NCBI GenBank assembly: GCA_003439945.1
Contig: QVRM01006121.1
Location: 259,001 to 323,000 of the forward strand
Origin: Dermanyssus gallinae
Taxonomy: Eukaryota > Arthropoda > Arachnida > Mesostigmata > Dermanyssidae
Direction of reading: 5' to 3'
DNA: 64,000 nt
Shown: in pieces, positions 25,960 to 38,049 of the stretch
Layout: every line of letters starts with the position of its first letter
Numbering within the stretch: position 1 is the stretch's first letter
Translations under genes and position numbers: made by a program
Notes under the pieces: model-generated
What the model saw: only the letters and a program-made list of their open reading frames with translations
What the model was told of the DNA's origin: nothing
Database searches by the model: none

Positions 25960-27990
25960 TACAATTTCAGCAACACTTCAGCGACCGTCCTACCGGGCAA
26001 GGTAAAAGGGCAAAGACCGCCGATGCGGCTGGCAGCTCGCTACGTGGTATTTAGCTCATATCTGCGAGCAGCATAACCGACAACGACATTGATCGCTAAC
26101 GGTGGTTGGTGAAATCCTTGGGTCGAACAGACCAATAATCTAAGAGATATGTCATTGCGTCATGCGCTGTGGCCGGGGGCACGTATCATTCATTGTTGAT
26201 AGTAAGTAGTCAATCGATCGGATTTAGAGCTGATTGCAGTTGATATCTCTGATTGTTTCGTTCAATCGTGAGGTCTTATCGGCCTTAGTTGCCTAGGGGT
26301 TCGGTAGTGCCCGAGGACATGTTGTGTCGTCGTTTTGCCACTCCTGCTATCTATTTCCCTGGTCTAGAGACAGACGTGGTGGAAGAGAACGCGCTCAGCA
26401 TGCAGCTATGTTGCAGCCATGTTGTGCAGCCGCTCTGGCCTACGGCTGAATGACGACAACAAGCGCAACAATCCAACGTTGTGTCTACGCGCTATTGTAC
26501 CGCTACCGCTGTAGCAGTGCTATTTGCCTTATATATATTCACACACCCTTAGCAGGGGGGCTTTATTACAACCACAGATAAGTGCTCTATCACAAGAACA
26601 CAACCCTGCCAAAGCCGGCAGCTTACAAGGAAGGTTGAGTATAGTGGTTATACCTACAAGCTAGACGCCATGCAAACATCCTGTTAACAAATCGGTTTCT
26701 TTGCAACAGTGTTTATTCTTCAGGAAGTTCTCGACAAACTCAGCGAGGGCCGGTTGTTGCCGTTGCCTCAATGGCCGGCAGCATCCTACATGATTTGTGA
26801 CGATCCAATCTCATAGTTGTCTTTGAAAGGGAGATAAGAAAAAAAACAAAAACATGATCTGTGCAACGCCGAATTGAATTGTGCAATCGGGACTGAGTCA
26901 ATTGAGCGTTTATTAGAGCGTAACTTTTTTGCACAGGTACGACGCAACGGGATGTGTCCTCGAAGAGGCAGAGCTAACCTAACCAGAAAGGCACTTCGCA
27001 TGCATATGCTTCCTTTTGTCGGTTCAAGTTTGTTTGCACTCAGAGATCTGAGATTGTAGTTAGCAGCCGCCCATCACGTCACGGCGCCAGTTTTTACCGT
27101 CCAAAGCAACATTTTTTGGCATGCGAGCTTGATTACGAGACTGCGGATAGATGAATTAATCCTAGCAGCAATGACCGCCTGAGGAGCTGACCGCTTTTTA
27201 TTGCTAAGTATTCGCTATAGTATTAGTTGGCTTTCTTGTTGGTTTCAGTTAGTAGTCATGAAGCCTCCGCGTTTATTAGTACACTAATGCATGTATTCAT
27301 ATGTGTCGTGCTACAAAAAAAAACTCAAAGGCCGACTCGAATGGTGCCGCGTTCACAAATGACCTTAGGATGGGCTTAAAACGATTGGCTCGCTTTGTTG
27401 GGTAGCATTTCGTTCAATGATTGCCGGCATTTTCTACGCATGTCCTAATTAGCAGTGGAGTATCATCGTAAATGGTTAAATCATCATAAACACTCGCCTC
27501 GATCTGTTATAGAACACAGCATAGGTTACAGGAGCGGCTTAGGTTTGCGTTGGTGAGCCTAGTGATCTTTTTAGATTACCACATTGACCTTGTAGAATAT
27601 ATATCTATATATCTATTACATGTCTAATCTAATATATCTATTAGACGTGTGGCTTATCTCCGTGAGCATAACAAGATTATCATGAAGGCAAAAATTCCTT
27701 AACAGGTTAAGGCCGTGCACCCGACTGCATCGATTACAGAGAAACCTCATGTTACAGCCACTGGTGTAGTAAACGTATAACTTGGTTGTTCTAACAACAA
27801 TAAGGCTTCTTACGCTGCAGTTCTTTTACCACGCAAGAAAGCACTCCGCCGCAGCTGCTCCTTCATAACCCGCGACTCTTACTTAGAAGACGTCGCGCAG
27901 AGATGTTAAAGGCGCGTCAACAGACGTCGCTCGGATGTTAGAGGGCATCAGTCTTGAGTTGGTAGCAACCTTGAAGACGATCGCAGAGGC
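25960..27990. other. no gene supported
   Basis: No long frame is visible. A possible exon at 26722-26810 is discussed in the findings only. Confidence 0.45.
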
Positions 27991-27999
27991 TCTAAAACC

Positions 28000-30900
28000 T
28001 CTCTTGTTCCTACTTCCACTTGCAGAGAAGCTTAAAGCTTTTACATCGTAATGCCAGATAACGATAACTCAAACGGCAGTAAGGCCGCACATGCTTCTAT
28101 AGCTGAGGGTAACCCCAACAGGGCTACACGTCCTGTGCGCGTAGATATGTCGTCACGAGAAGGGCTCTTGCCAGGCATATATCGGCCAGACACGCCGATG
28201 CTGCCAACGGGCCGTCCACACCTCATTGGGCTTTGACAGAAGAAATTGACGTTAGCATCTTATTCATCGGTATCCAGACAAACTTGCTAAACTGTTGCGC
28301 ATCTTACCCAAATCCGTGCAGTCCACTTTTACAAAGGAGCTTACTAAAGGCTCTTAAACGTCGCCAAGGACAACAACTTCTACCCCTGGTTTTCTTTGTT
28401 CTTCGTTGCTCCGGTTGTGTTGTGACTTCCTCGGGCTAGGAAGGACGCTCAATCCCTGTCTGACCTGGTCAGGAAAAATTTACGCAAATTTTCAACGAAA
28501 TTGAGGCTCAGGAATCTGAAGCACGAGGGATCAAATTGATGATCCACCTTGTCGACGAACTTTCCAGGCAGGTCAGGGCCAAGCTGTCGCAAGGCGATAT
28601 TTCTAAAGCTGCTAGATTGATGAGCTCTCAGGATATGCTAGCGCTAGCTAACGAATATGCAGATGCTCTCCGCTCCAAACATCAGATGCGCGTCTGAATT
28701 TCTCTTTGCCTACACCCCCAGCAGTCATACTATCTTTTTCAACCTCGCGTGAAGAGATACTGAATGCTATAAAGGCCCTCTGCAGAAGTTTAGCTGCTCC
28801 CCGCAGCTGTAGCACAACGTGTTGTCTGGTACATTAGGCAGCACGGCCGAACGACTTGCTGACGCCATTGCCCAGGTGGTTGATGTGCTCAGATGGGGCT
28901 CGCTCCATCTTGTCTTTTATCAATCATCTTCGGGACGAGGATGTTTGCATTAAAAAAAAGATGGGTCATTACGTCCGATCGCCTATTTCTGAGTCGTTCG
29001 TTCATTGGCGGCCAAAATTGGCTATTAGGTTAATAAGGTTGAAACTCTAGTAAATTTTGGTCAACACCAGCTAGGGTTCGCTAGCCCTAGGGATACAGAG
29101 GTAGCAGTCCACTGTGCCCGTGTATTTTTGCAATCGCGCAAAGTGACGACGGTGATGGTCAAACTAGACTTCCGCAACGCTTTTAACAGCGTCTGGGGAA
29201 ATCATTTGCGTCAAACCGCGTGGGCGTCGTTACTGCTCCACCAGTCGAACTGGCCTATAGTTCAGAATTATTGTATCTGGTCATGCCTTATAACGCTATG
29301 ATATCGCCGACAGGTTTTCAGCAGGGTGATCGTTCATCGGCCTGGCAAGAGGAATAGGCGCAGGTAAGACCCGGCGTGACCACAGAGAGCTGGACCAAGA
29401 GTCTGATACCGGACCTCAGGGTGTGGTACGACCGCCGACACGGGGAACTTTCCTACTACACGACTCAGGTACTGACTGGACACTCTCAGTTCCAGAGTTG
29501 CATGTCAAGGATTAAGTAGGCCATTAGCAATACTTGTGTATTGTGTAGCCCTGGAGAGGCGGACACCGTAGAGCACACTGTTCTGTGGTGTGATGCACTC
29601 AGGGAAGCGCGGGACGCAGGTCCAGCCGCTAGTCGAGATGAGGAGTCGAGAGAGGGGGAGGAGAGGGGAGCAGCCGGGCCCTCACGGTCTCGACGCACCC
29701 TCACAGGACGATTTACAAAATGGCAGTAACCCCCCTATCCAACCGCAGGTAGACAAGCGGGATGATAGAGAGGGATAGAGTTGAGTAGAGGAGAACGGCA
29801 GAGACGCCTCTCCCACGGCTTCGAAGTAATGCCAAAGTAGCACCAAGCCTGAGGGGGTGGGGAGGAATCCGAACTTAGTGGGTATGTGAGTCCTACACTA
29901 GTAACTAGTGGCAGCTAGTGGCGCATGTGCATCATGCATTCCCGGAACCTCCCAGATAAAAAAAACAGGTACTCGCCTGGGTTCTCTACTTTTCTCTTTG
30001 TGTATCAAAGAATTGGTGGATTTACTGCAGTCCTCTCTTAATGCCTAGTACTTGGATGACGGGGTTCTGGGCAGAGACCTCCCGACCGCAATTGACGATA
30101 TCCGGAACATCATTGATTTTGGTGTAGTTAGCGGCCTGACCTTGAATCCGGTTAAACGCGAAGTATTGATTAAAGCCCACAATGAATTTGGGATGCGATT
30201 TACTTCACCTTTTTAGCTTACCTCGGGGCTGACGCGTAGTAGACAAGGTTAACCTGGAGTTGCTAGGTGTATCCTTATTGCCCGACGGTATTACAAATGG
30301 ATTAGTCAGTCAAAAAGACAAGAGAAGCTTGACATTGCCACAGACAGACTGCCCCAATCGGGGCTCACTACGGCCTATTGCTTCTTAGATCTTGTTTTTC
30401 AGTTACAAGGTTAACTTACCTGCTCGGAGACTGCAACCTTTTCTCATCGATTGAGCTTTTACGTCAATTTCATGCACTTAGCTTACACATTTAGAAAACG
30501 TACTAAATTTTAGACTGACCGCTGTGGCAAAGGATCAGGTAATTCTCCCGGTCTCTTTAGGCGGCCTAGGTGTGCCCGACGCGGTCGGGACAGCAGGACC
30601 CGCAATCGTGTCGTCATTGACCGAGGCTGTGAACAGAGTTAAGGCATTATTGAACAGTAATGACTGGGACGCTTATAACGTTGAATTTCAAAGGTTGACC
30701 GACGGATTGACGGTTGACCAAAGAGCTAACCAGGGTCGTTGGACAGCCTCCTGCATGAAAAGCGACCAGTTAGTAGTCAAGGGGCTGGGGCCTGGTTACG
30801 TCCTACCCTGCCCGCAAATTGGGACATTTTTGGATAATGAGACGACGCGCATAGGAGGAGACCTGCGGCCTGGTGTTGACCTAGATATGCTCCACCGATG

Positions 30901-31390
30901 TCGTTGTGGTGATCTTGTGGACGCAACATGGCCTGTCATGCGCCTTAGGGGCAGGCCGACGAGCACGTCACTCCGCTCTAAATGACATCCCTAGTCGTGT
31001 ACTGAGGTCTGCCGGATTTTCGTATGCATTGGAGTCCCCAGGTCTATCCAGAGATGATGGTAAAAGGCTTGATGGTGTGTGACACCTTTTAAGCGTGGCC
31101 GCATGTTTTTTTGGGACGCAACTGCAACTGACCCATTAGCACCTTCGATGGCCGGTCCTGATGCGGATCGAGCAGATAATGCCTCCAGGTTAACAGAGGC
31201 TAACAAATGCTGAAAATGCTTTAGCGTTGATTGTCCGCAGGAATTTTCCGTTGGCGTTCAAGACTATGGAAGGTGGAGGCCCCCTTATACTCAAGCTGAT
31301 TTAGCGCGTGGATAGAAGCTTTCAACGGAAAACTTGAGAGCATCCGAATTCTTGCGTCAGAGGCCGTCGCTCGACATGCAACGTTAAGTA
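28000..31390 (+). mobile_element. family D LINE (YLDD reverse transcriptase, restriction-like endonuclease), long decayed copy
   Basis: Many frame changes and stops occur, but the order of motifs is that of one element. An N-terminal part includes KSVQSTFTKEL (about 28310), FNEIEAQESEARG and VRAKLSQGDISKAARLMSS. RT blocks are VKLDFRNAFNSV (about 29158) and GFQQGD (about 29310). The catalytic box YLDDGVLG lies at about 30050, followed by GVVSGLTLNPVKREVLI. ILPVSLGGLGVPDAVGTA follows at 30541. Then come the Cys-rich LHRCRCGDLVD (about 30890) and an endonuclease-like DAAT-type and SMAG segment (31120-31160). An R1-like fragment is inserted between the GFQQGD and YLDD blocks. Confidence 0.75.
29343..29985 (+). 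mobile_element. R1-like LINE 3' fragment nested in the family D copy
   Basis: The reading ESWTKSLIPDLRVWYDRR, then LSYYTTQVLTGHSQFQ, then CVLCSPGEADTVEHTVLWC is the conserved R1-clade C-terminus with its C..C....H....C cluster. A 3' UTR of about 250 bp follows (GTGAGTCCTACACTAGT, then CATGTGCATCATGCATTC), ending in AAAAAAAACAGG. The same UTR recurs at 49066-49290. TCGGCCTGG before and TCGCCTGG after the insert may be an eroded target duplication. Confidence 0.75.
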
Positions 31391-31397
31391 GGATTTA

Positions 31398-31563
31398 AAA
31401 CGTTTTCTACAGTTTTTTTTCAAAGACGTGTCGTCTAATTTATTTTGTCATAATTTGAAATCGGTCAACTCGCATAACTTCACAGAATTTCCAGACACAC
31501 TCATGGGTATTTAAAGAGTTTTCGACTATACATGTATATCTCGACTATACATGTCGCTCGACA
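31398..31563. repeat. dispersed direct repeat, copy 1
   Basis: AAAACGTTTTCTAC through TCGACTATACAT is about 80% identical by eye to 33845-33990, in the same orientation. The two copies bracket the mariner and the LINE fragment between them. The origin of the repeat is unknown. Confidence 0.75.
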
Positions 31564-31688
31564 TTCAACAAGGAACTGCTGTTGTTGAAATAGGCTAACC
31601 CTGGCATAGAGAACTCGTGACCACACGTTTCCGCGGAGACAATTGTGCACTTAAAAGTGCCAACATAGCAAAGATATATATATATATA

Positions 31689-32976
31689 CAGGTAGTTCAA
31701 TAAGTTCTTAGAATGAGCTTTTTAGAATTCGAATTTTGGCACGCTTTCACCGCTAATAGGAACTGCAACTTTTCGACTGCTAGCACTCAATATATTATGG
31801 TGATTGGCCGTTGCGATTTCGTTTGATAGCTTTTCCCGTGCAACGTATCGGCTTGATTTTTAAAAATGGAGAAAAAAGAGTTTCGAGTGGTTATCAAGCA
31901 TTTTTATTTCAAAGGTTGGAATGCGACCCATGTAAAAATTGAGTTAGACGAGACGTACAGTGACTCTGCGCCATGTTTTGCCACTGTTTCCAACTGGATT
32001 AATGTGTTAAAAAGAGGTCGCAGGAGCACCGAGGATGAACTACGTCCAGGAGGCCAAAAAACGGCAACTGAGGAGGAAAACGTAGAGAAAGTGCGAAAAA
32101 AATATTGGCACAGATAAGCGAATGAACATTAAGGAAATAGCGGAGGCATTAGGGATTAGTTTAGGCAGTGTGCATTTTGTCCTACACGAAAACTTGAAGG
32201 TGAAAGAGCTTAGAGCAAAATGGCTGCCGCATTTGCTCAACCAAGGCCAAAAAGACGCGCCTGTTTTGGCTTTACAGCGAAATTTGGCCAAGATGTCGAA
32301 CAATCTGTCGGATTTTTGGTGCAGATTCATGACCGTCGATGAAAGCCGGGTTCATCACTACACTCCCGAGACCCAAGAAGCATCTTGCCAATGGTGTGCA
32401 CCTGATGAAGGACCTCCGAAGAGGGTGCGGACAACGGCATTGACCGGAAAGGTGATGGCTACAGTTTTTTAAGACCAACGTAGAATAATGCTGGTCGACT
32501 ACCTTGAGAGCTGTAAAACGATCACAAGAGAATATTATGCAAGACTGTTGGACTGCCGTTAGCAAGAACTCATCGTGAAACGGCCCGCTTTGCAGAAGAA
32601 GGTTGTCCCGTTTCACCAGGGCAATGCTTCTGCACACAAGTCCCGGCAAGCATCGGCAAAACTGGCCCAACTGAGGTTCGAACTTATTGAACAACCCTCC
32701 TATTCTCCAGACCTGGCCCCCTCTGATTATTTCCTCTTCGGACATTTGAAGAATAGTCTCGGTGGAAAGCGTTTTTCCAGCAATGAAGAGGTTAAGACTG
32801 CTGTCAATGCCTATATTCAGTCTAACGACGCGGAATTCTACTCAAGAGGTATGAAAGCTCTGAAATCTCGGTGGGAAAAGTGTATTGAGCTTCTCGGGGA
32901 GTATATCGAATAAGAAAAATTTAAAAACATGATTTGGAAAATTGTCGGTTTTCATTCTAAGAACTTATTGAACTAC

Positions 32977-32979
<3 letters not shown>
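31689..32979 (+). mobile_element. mariner transposon, complete ends, inactive
   Basis: The terminal inverted repeats are 28 bp and perfect (CAGGTAGTTCAATAAGTTCT... at the left, its complement ending at 32979). TA lies on both sides, and the element sits in a (TA)n array. The length of 1291 bp is typical. The transposase starts with ATG at 31866 (MEKKEFRVVIKHFYFKG, helix-turn-helix region). It shifts frame near 32110, has stops near 32472 and 32560, and ends at 32913. Of the DD34D triad, the first Asp (32338-32340, TVDES) and third (32725-32727, APSDY) are present. The second is Gly (32620-32622, HQGNASAH), so it would be catalytically dead even if repaired. Confidence 0.95.
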
Positions 32980-33045
<66 letters not shown>

Positions 33046-33058
33046 TATATAAATAAAT
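32980..33058. repeat. (TA)n microsatellite beside the mariner
   Basis: TA array with AAAT interruptions at its right end. The array on the other side of the mariner (31673-31688) is probably its other half. Confidence 0.95.
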
Positions 33059-33059
33059 A

Positions 33060-33761
33060 TTGTATAAAAAAAATTATGAATGGACGCAGAAATTAGACTT
33101 GAAACTGTCGATCCCGAAGTGTAAAGTAATGCACTTTGGAAGAAGAAATAATCACTTTGTATATAAAATCAACAATGTTCCACTCGAAAATGTAACTGCT
33201 ATGAGGGACTTAGGTATAATTACGACACCTGACATGAAATTTTCAGAGCAGTGTCGACAAGTCGACGAAAAGATGCAACTGGATCCTCAGATCCTTCATT
33301 GTTAAAAGTCCAGAACTGTATATAAAATTATTTGATACTTATGTAAAACCAATCATGACGTATGCCTCTCAAGTGTGGTACCCCATGAACGAAAAAGATA
33401 GACGACTACTGAGAGGTGTGAGCAAGAAATTCACACGCCGAGTTTCTTATCGCTGTGACGTCCCACCGACGCAAACCGTTGTTAAAGATATCACAGACAC
33501 TTTTAATGAATTAGACTGTAAATTTGCCAACTATGTTTTCTCCAATGAGGAGTTTTGCAGCTTATTTTTTAATCGCATACCAACGACAACAAAATCTCAA
33601 GTGAGATACGAGCCCAAATGCATAGCTCGAAAAGAGATTGTTATGTCGCTGTTCCCCTGGAGGGTTACCAGGACATACAACTGACGCACACCCGTGAGGG
33701 AACTGGTCATTTGATGCTAAAACAAATTCTTATCCTTTTTGTAAATAAAGCGCGTATTCTA
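33060..33761 (+). mobile_element. CR1/Jockey-supergroup LINE 3' fragment
   Basis: The frame 33060-33305 reads SIPKCKVMHFGRRNNHF and MRDLGIITTPDMKFSEQC, the region after the YADD box. After a frameshift, 33355-33684 reads YASQVWYP, LLRGVSKKFTRRVSYRCDVP and SLFPWRVTRTYN before TGA. The layout matches the LINE at 1394-3228, but the sequence is a different subfamily. A short UTR with AATAAA leads straight into a TA array. Confidence 0.8.
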
Positions 33762-33762
33762 T

Positions 33763-33798
<36 letters not shown>

Positions 33799-33812
33799 TA
33801 TATATATATATA
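33762..33812. repeat. (TA)n microsatellite at a LINE 3' end
   Basis: TA array with AAATAAATAAAT in the middle, directly following the LINE 3' UTR. Confidence 0.95.
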
Positions 33813-33844
33813 TGGATCACGAATCCTTATATTATGTAGCACTT

Positions 33845-33990
33845 AAAACGTTTTCTACTATTTTTCGCAAAGACGTGTGGTCTAATTCATTGTTTTTTAT
33901 AATTTATCATCGGTCAACTTGCATATCTTCACACAACTTACTGACATACTCATCGATATTTAAACAGTTCTCGACTATACATTATTTATA
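33845..33990. repeat. dispersed direct repeat, copy 2
   Basis: Same orientation as 31398-31563. It shares AAAACGTTTTCTAC, AAAGACGTGTSGTCTAATT, ATCGGTCAACT and TCGACTATACAT. Confidence 0.75.
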
Positions 33991-34189
33991 ATGATGTGGA
34001 CCATGAGATGCAATCCTTGTTATCAGTGATTGGTTTAACCGATTGCACTTTTTCTAACGGTCCGAGTTAGAGAGCGTTAAGATCGACGAAACTTTCTAGT
34101 TTAGAACAAATAGCATTTCATAAAACATCTGCTATGACTATATTGGTTTGATTTTATTGCCAAATATTGGCAAAGCAGTTCGTATGTCT

Positions 34190-34800
34190 TTATTTTTTAG
34201 TTCTACGATTAGTGCTATCCGTGAGACAGCCTAAGCATGTTTTAATCTCGGGCTTAGGGCTCAGGCGAACTGCCATGTGACGGAAGCTGTTTACAAATTC
34301 TATCCGCTGGTCATTTACTTTTATAGATTTTTCGGCTGATGCGTGGGCTCTTCTACGACTAAATACATTACCTCCGTTTTCGTTACTTTGATAGCCTTGA
34401 ATGTCACACAATTGATTTGTGTTTGTTAACATTTGTATATATATATAACAGTAGACGTTGTGTCATTGATTGCACACACAAATTATCAATTTATGTAACA
34501 CATGTAAAACTGCAGAGGTACCTTTCATTTTGCCATGATCACTAGATCATCTGCATAGAGTGCGGATCGTATACCTCGTACTCCGTACAGCCGTTAGGGA
34601 ACAATGCAGAGGGGGATGCCGTTTCGCTCTGACAGAACCCGTGTGACTGGCTCGGGTCCACTTTTTCGATCAAGATGAGGTTCGGCGTAAACAGTCTCAA
34701 ATGAAGTTGTACATGCGGCTCCGGATCCTGAATCGTCGTTGATAACGCAATTCGGGACTGTGGTTTTTTTTTAGCAGTAGAATCCAAGGTTTATTGATAC
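34190..34800 (-). pseudogene. family C-like LINE RT relic
   Basis: On the minus strand, GIRSALYADDLVIMAK (about 34530-34580) is a clear RT catalytic box. In shifted frames, IEFVNSFRHMAVRLSPK (about 34250-34300) corresponds to the NSFxYLGVxLSP block after the RT. Frameshifts and a TA tract (34437-34447) interrupt it. Confidence 0.7.
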
Positions 34801-34869
34801 TTGCTTTTGTTGAGTTTAATCTCTTGTTCTATTAAACTTTATGGTTGGCGTCTGTTTGCGACGCCAACA

Positions 34870-35090
34870 ACGTACATTTAAACGAGATATTATCTATGAC
34901 GGATCTGTGGTGTTTCGTTATTTGGGACTTTACAGTTTGACGAGATGTGTCCGTATGAGTTCATCTCACGCTCGGACCTTATTATTAGCAATGAGTCTTC
35001 GGAGTTTCAATCGGAAGGCCCTATACTCAGCCAGTTGCGATTTGACTCGAGCAATAGCCTCGCCTATCGTCCCGCGTTATCCCCCCTGTT
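34870..35090 (+). pseudogene. family C-like LINE relic, C-terminal region
   Basis: FRYLGLYSLTR, then LLLAMSLRSFNRKALYSASC and IASPIVPR, aligns by eye with YLGLLLTP, LVAMPTIRKPQLLSIPTA and KIAPMAAYG of the copy at 17.9-20.6 kb. It is opposite in orientation to the relic at 34190-34800, so it is probably a separate insertion. Confidence 0.5.
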
Positions 35091-35199
35091 TCGTCTTTTT
35101 GTTAACTAACTATAAGCTTTGCATATGCCCTGTTGCGCCTTACTCTCTTTCTCCTCGAAATTACCTCGCTCCACCAGTAGTTGGATGAATGGTGGCGCC

Positions 35200-35642
35200 T
35201 TCCGCCTCTGTCTTTAATCGCTGTACCTGTTTTTTTTTTTATTTATAGTACTAATGTGTGCGATAAATCGTTTTACGATCAAGGGTAGGCGCAGCCAATG
35301 CTTCTGTTAAATATTGCTTTAAGCACATGTGTTGGTTTCGTAAGATATCTGTTGAGTTGTGCTCTGATCGATAACGGGCAAGCTGCCAAGGTTATTGGTA
35401 CTCTAGTCACGCCTCATTCGTCGGCTATAGAATCAAACCAATAACACTAACCGCAGCGCACTTAAGTTGCACTGACCGATCACTACCGTCATCAACACCA
35501 TCTTCCAAGATTCTTCCAGCAGCAGCAGCCTTTGAGACGAGCCAACCGTGGATCAGTTGTAATAGTTGCCTAAGCGGGCATATTACGCAACTTTGAATGC
35601 TTGTTCCGTCGCATTAGCACGTGTTTCTGATTAATGTATTTG

Positions 35643-35687
<45 letters not shown>

Positions 35688-36600
35688 CTTGCCGAGCATC
35701 TGACGCAAGTTTTTCATATCATGTTTTTTGATATCGGAGGTTTGACAAATGCGTAATGAAAGATGAGCACGATCGGCGTTGACAACAAATAACACCTCAT
35801 GTGGGACTCACCCACAAAAACCTCAGTCCTCCCCATCCCTATTTATTAGTCGAAATTGTGTTGTGCAACACTTCGGGGCCATGCAAGGAACCTGAAAAGG
35901 TGCGTCAAGATCCTTTATTCATTAGCATTGGGTTGCATTGGCCCCTCAGACGCACCACCCGTTCGAGAGAGAATTCCGGCCAAGCTGTGAAAACCTTAAT
36001 TTCCGTGCGAGGGAAACGGACGGTGTGCGCTGTCTCTGTCAGCCCGGTAGCCACAACTGCACCCAAGTAGCATGCTTTTCAGAGCCATCCCGTCATCTAT
36101 AGAGCCATGGGGCGTTCGTATTCTGAGGGGCTATCTGGAGACGATTCTGCTCCATCCGCCCGTAGAAATTTCACAATGGTTTAGTTAATTATTATTAAGT
36201 TAAATTCATTAAAGGATAATATAGATAGAGATACGAATATTTAATAAATAATAGATATAAATAAATAAATAAAAACGCCTAACGTATACATAAAACAAAT
36301 ATTAGCGCTCAAGGTCCTCCAATGTTAGATTAGTATTTGAAAGTCACGCAAAATTAAACTTAAGCAATTGCTCTCAATACATCAGATACGAACTCATCAT
36401 TGTTGTTGTTATGAGCCATCGCACAAAATCAGCGGTACTTTGGCTGAACTGCGTGATCGAATCTTGCGGAAAGATAGACGCCTTTCAGGTCGTCGGTAGG
36501 CGGTATGCTAGAGCAGGGCGGCAAATTGTTTTACGGCAAAAGGCCCCACGAGCTCAGTTGCACGACAGGTCGTTTGTCCTACAGCAGCAGCAGTGAAATA
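35200..36600. other. no gene supported; one TA array
   Basis: A TA array lies at 35641-35684 and a T-run at 35230. An ORF at 35801-36070 has no recognisable motif. Confidence 0.45.
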
Positions 36601-37200
36601 GAAAGTTTCCCAAAGTCCCAAACGTCAATTGGGATCACTCCTCTGAACACTTTAAAGGCCAGCAGGGCAATCGGCACCTTGTAGATCTTTTTAGTAGAAA
36701 GATGTAAAAAAAGATCACAGGATAATTTCGTACCGAGGCCCATGACGTAAATTGAAAACTGCCCAAAAGAAGAATTTTAAACGAGTTCACCTCTTTTTAG
36801 TATGTCTGTAAACATTAGTTACCTGAGTGTTCTCTATTCTAGCGTCCTTTTATGGTCACTAGCCCAAACAAAGATACCGTAACAAATATAAAAAGTATCA
36901 ACAGTACTTTCTAGATCAACGGCAGATCTTATTGGCATTTCGACTTTTATGAAATCGACTCTATCGTCGTATCGATACTATAACCGCAAAACATTTGGGC
37001 GTAAAAGTTTTCAAGTGATCATGACATCTAAGAGTCTCCTGTATGGCTACGTCTAAGAAATTCGGGCCCGAACCGGAGCTATTGATATTTAATCCACACG
37101 AAGCTGTGCCAAACTTACCTTGTATGGGCAAAATAAGTGATGCCTACTTTCATGATGCTTTGATAAAAAAAGTTGGTGTGACATCCCCGGGCACATCTTT
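36600..37200 (-). pseudogene. LINE relic (post-RT region)
   Basis: On the minus strand, segments such as DVAIQETLRCHDHLKTFTPK, TFYICYGIFVWASDHKRTLE and KLSCDLFLHLSTKKIYKVP resemble the 'VxIDxxLxxxxHI', 'YGIxVWA' and downstream blocks of Jockey-type LINEs. Stops and shifts are frequent and the catalytic box was not found. Confidence 0.5.
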
Positions 37201-37797
37201 GTGATAATGATGTTCAGCCCTAGGATAGAGCAAGGTTGCTTCTTGCGCAGCACGGCCTTATTCTGTTTGCCGTTTGGAATCACTTCCCGCCATTTTTACG
37301 CTCTGCAGCACTAGGAAATGCAGGCCGACAAGCGCGCAGTTTTTTGCACATCGGTTATCAAATGAGAAACTTACTTCGCAAGTTTGCAAACTCTGCCCAT
37401 TGAGGGCAAAATTCGCTTATAAAGTCTGATTTAATACACCCATGTTTACAACAGGCATGGTTCAAGCGCGAGAAGTCTTTATGAGCGAAGGACATGGCAG
37501 AGATTAATATTCCTTAGAGAAAATTTCAGAAATATTTTCCACAGTCCGGATTGTCGCAGCAGAGAATCCGAGAGCAGTGCAAACCCCGGCAGTAGTTGCT
37601 GCGGTGTCTCCAATTTGAACTTGAATGAAAAGAATCGCATGCACGTGTCCATAAAATAACTCATTTTGGACGCGCGAATTTCGTCTTGTAACCCCAAACA
37701 TACAATCGCGTTTGGTGTGACTATATTCAGCAAAATTCTAATTATGACAAAAAATAGTTTGGCCGCATTAGCGGGCTCAAATCGCTATATATACATA

Positions 37798-37862
37798 CAT
37801 ATTGTTTATTTCGCACCAACTTTGCATTTCAAGATGGTACATAATTACAGTACACAATCATA
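37798..37862 (-). repeat. shared 3'-end-like repeat, copy 2
   Basis: It matches 25884-25950 in the same orientation (ATTGTTTATTT...CATTTCAAGATGGTACATAATTA). Confidence 0.6.
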
Positions 37863-37930
37863 TCGCTATAACTACTAGCATGGCGCCAGAATAAAAAAAA
37901 AACAAATGCTGGAAAGAACTTTTGTCTTTA

Positions 37931-38046
<116 letters not shown>

Positions 38047-38049
38047 GCT

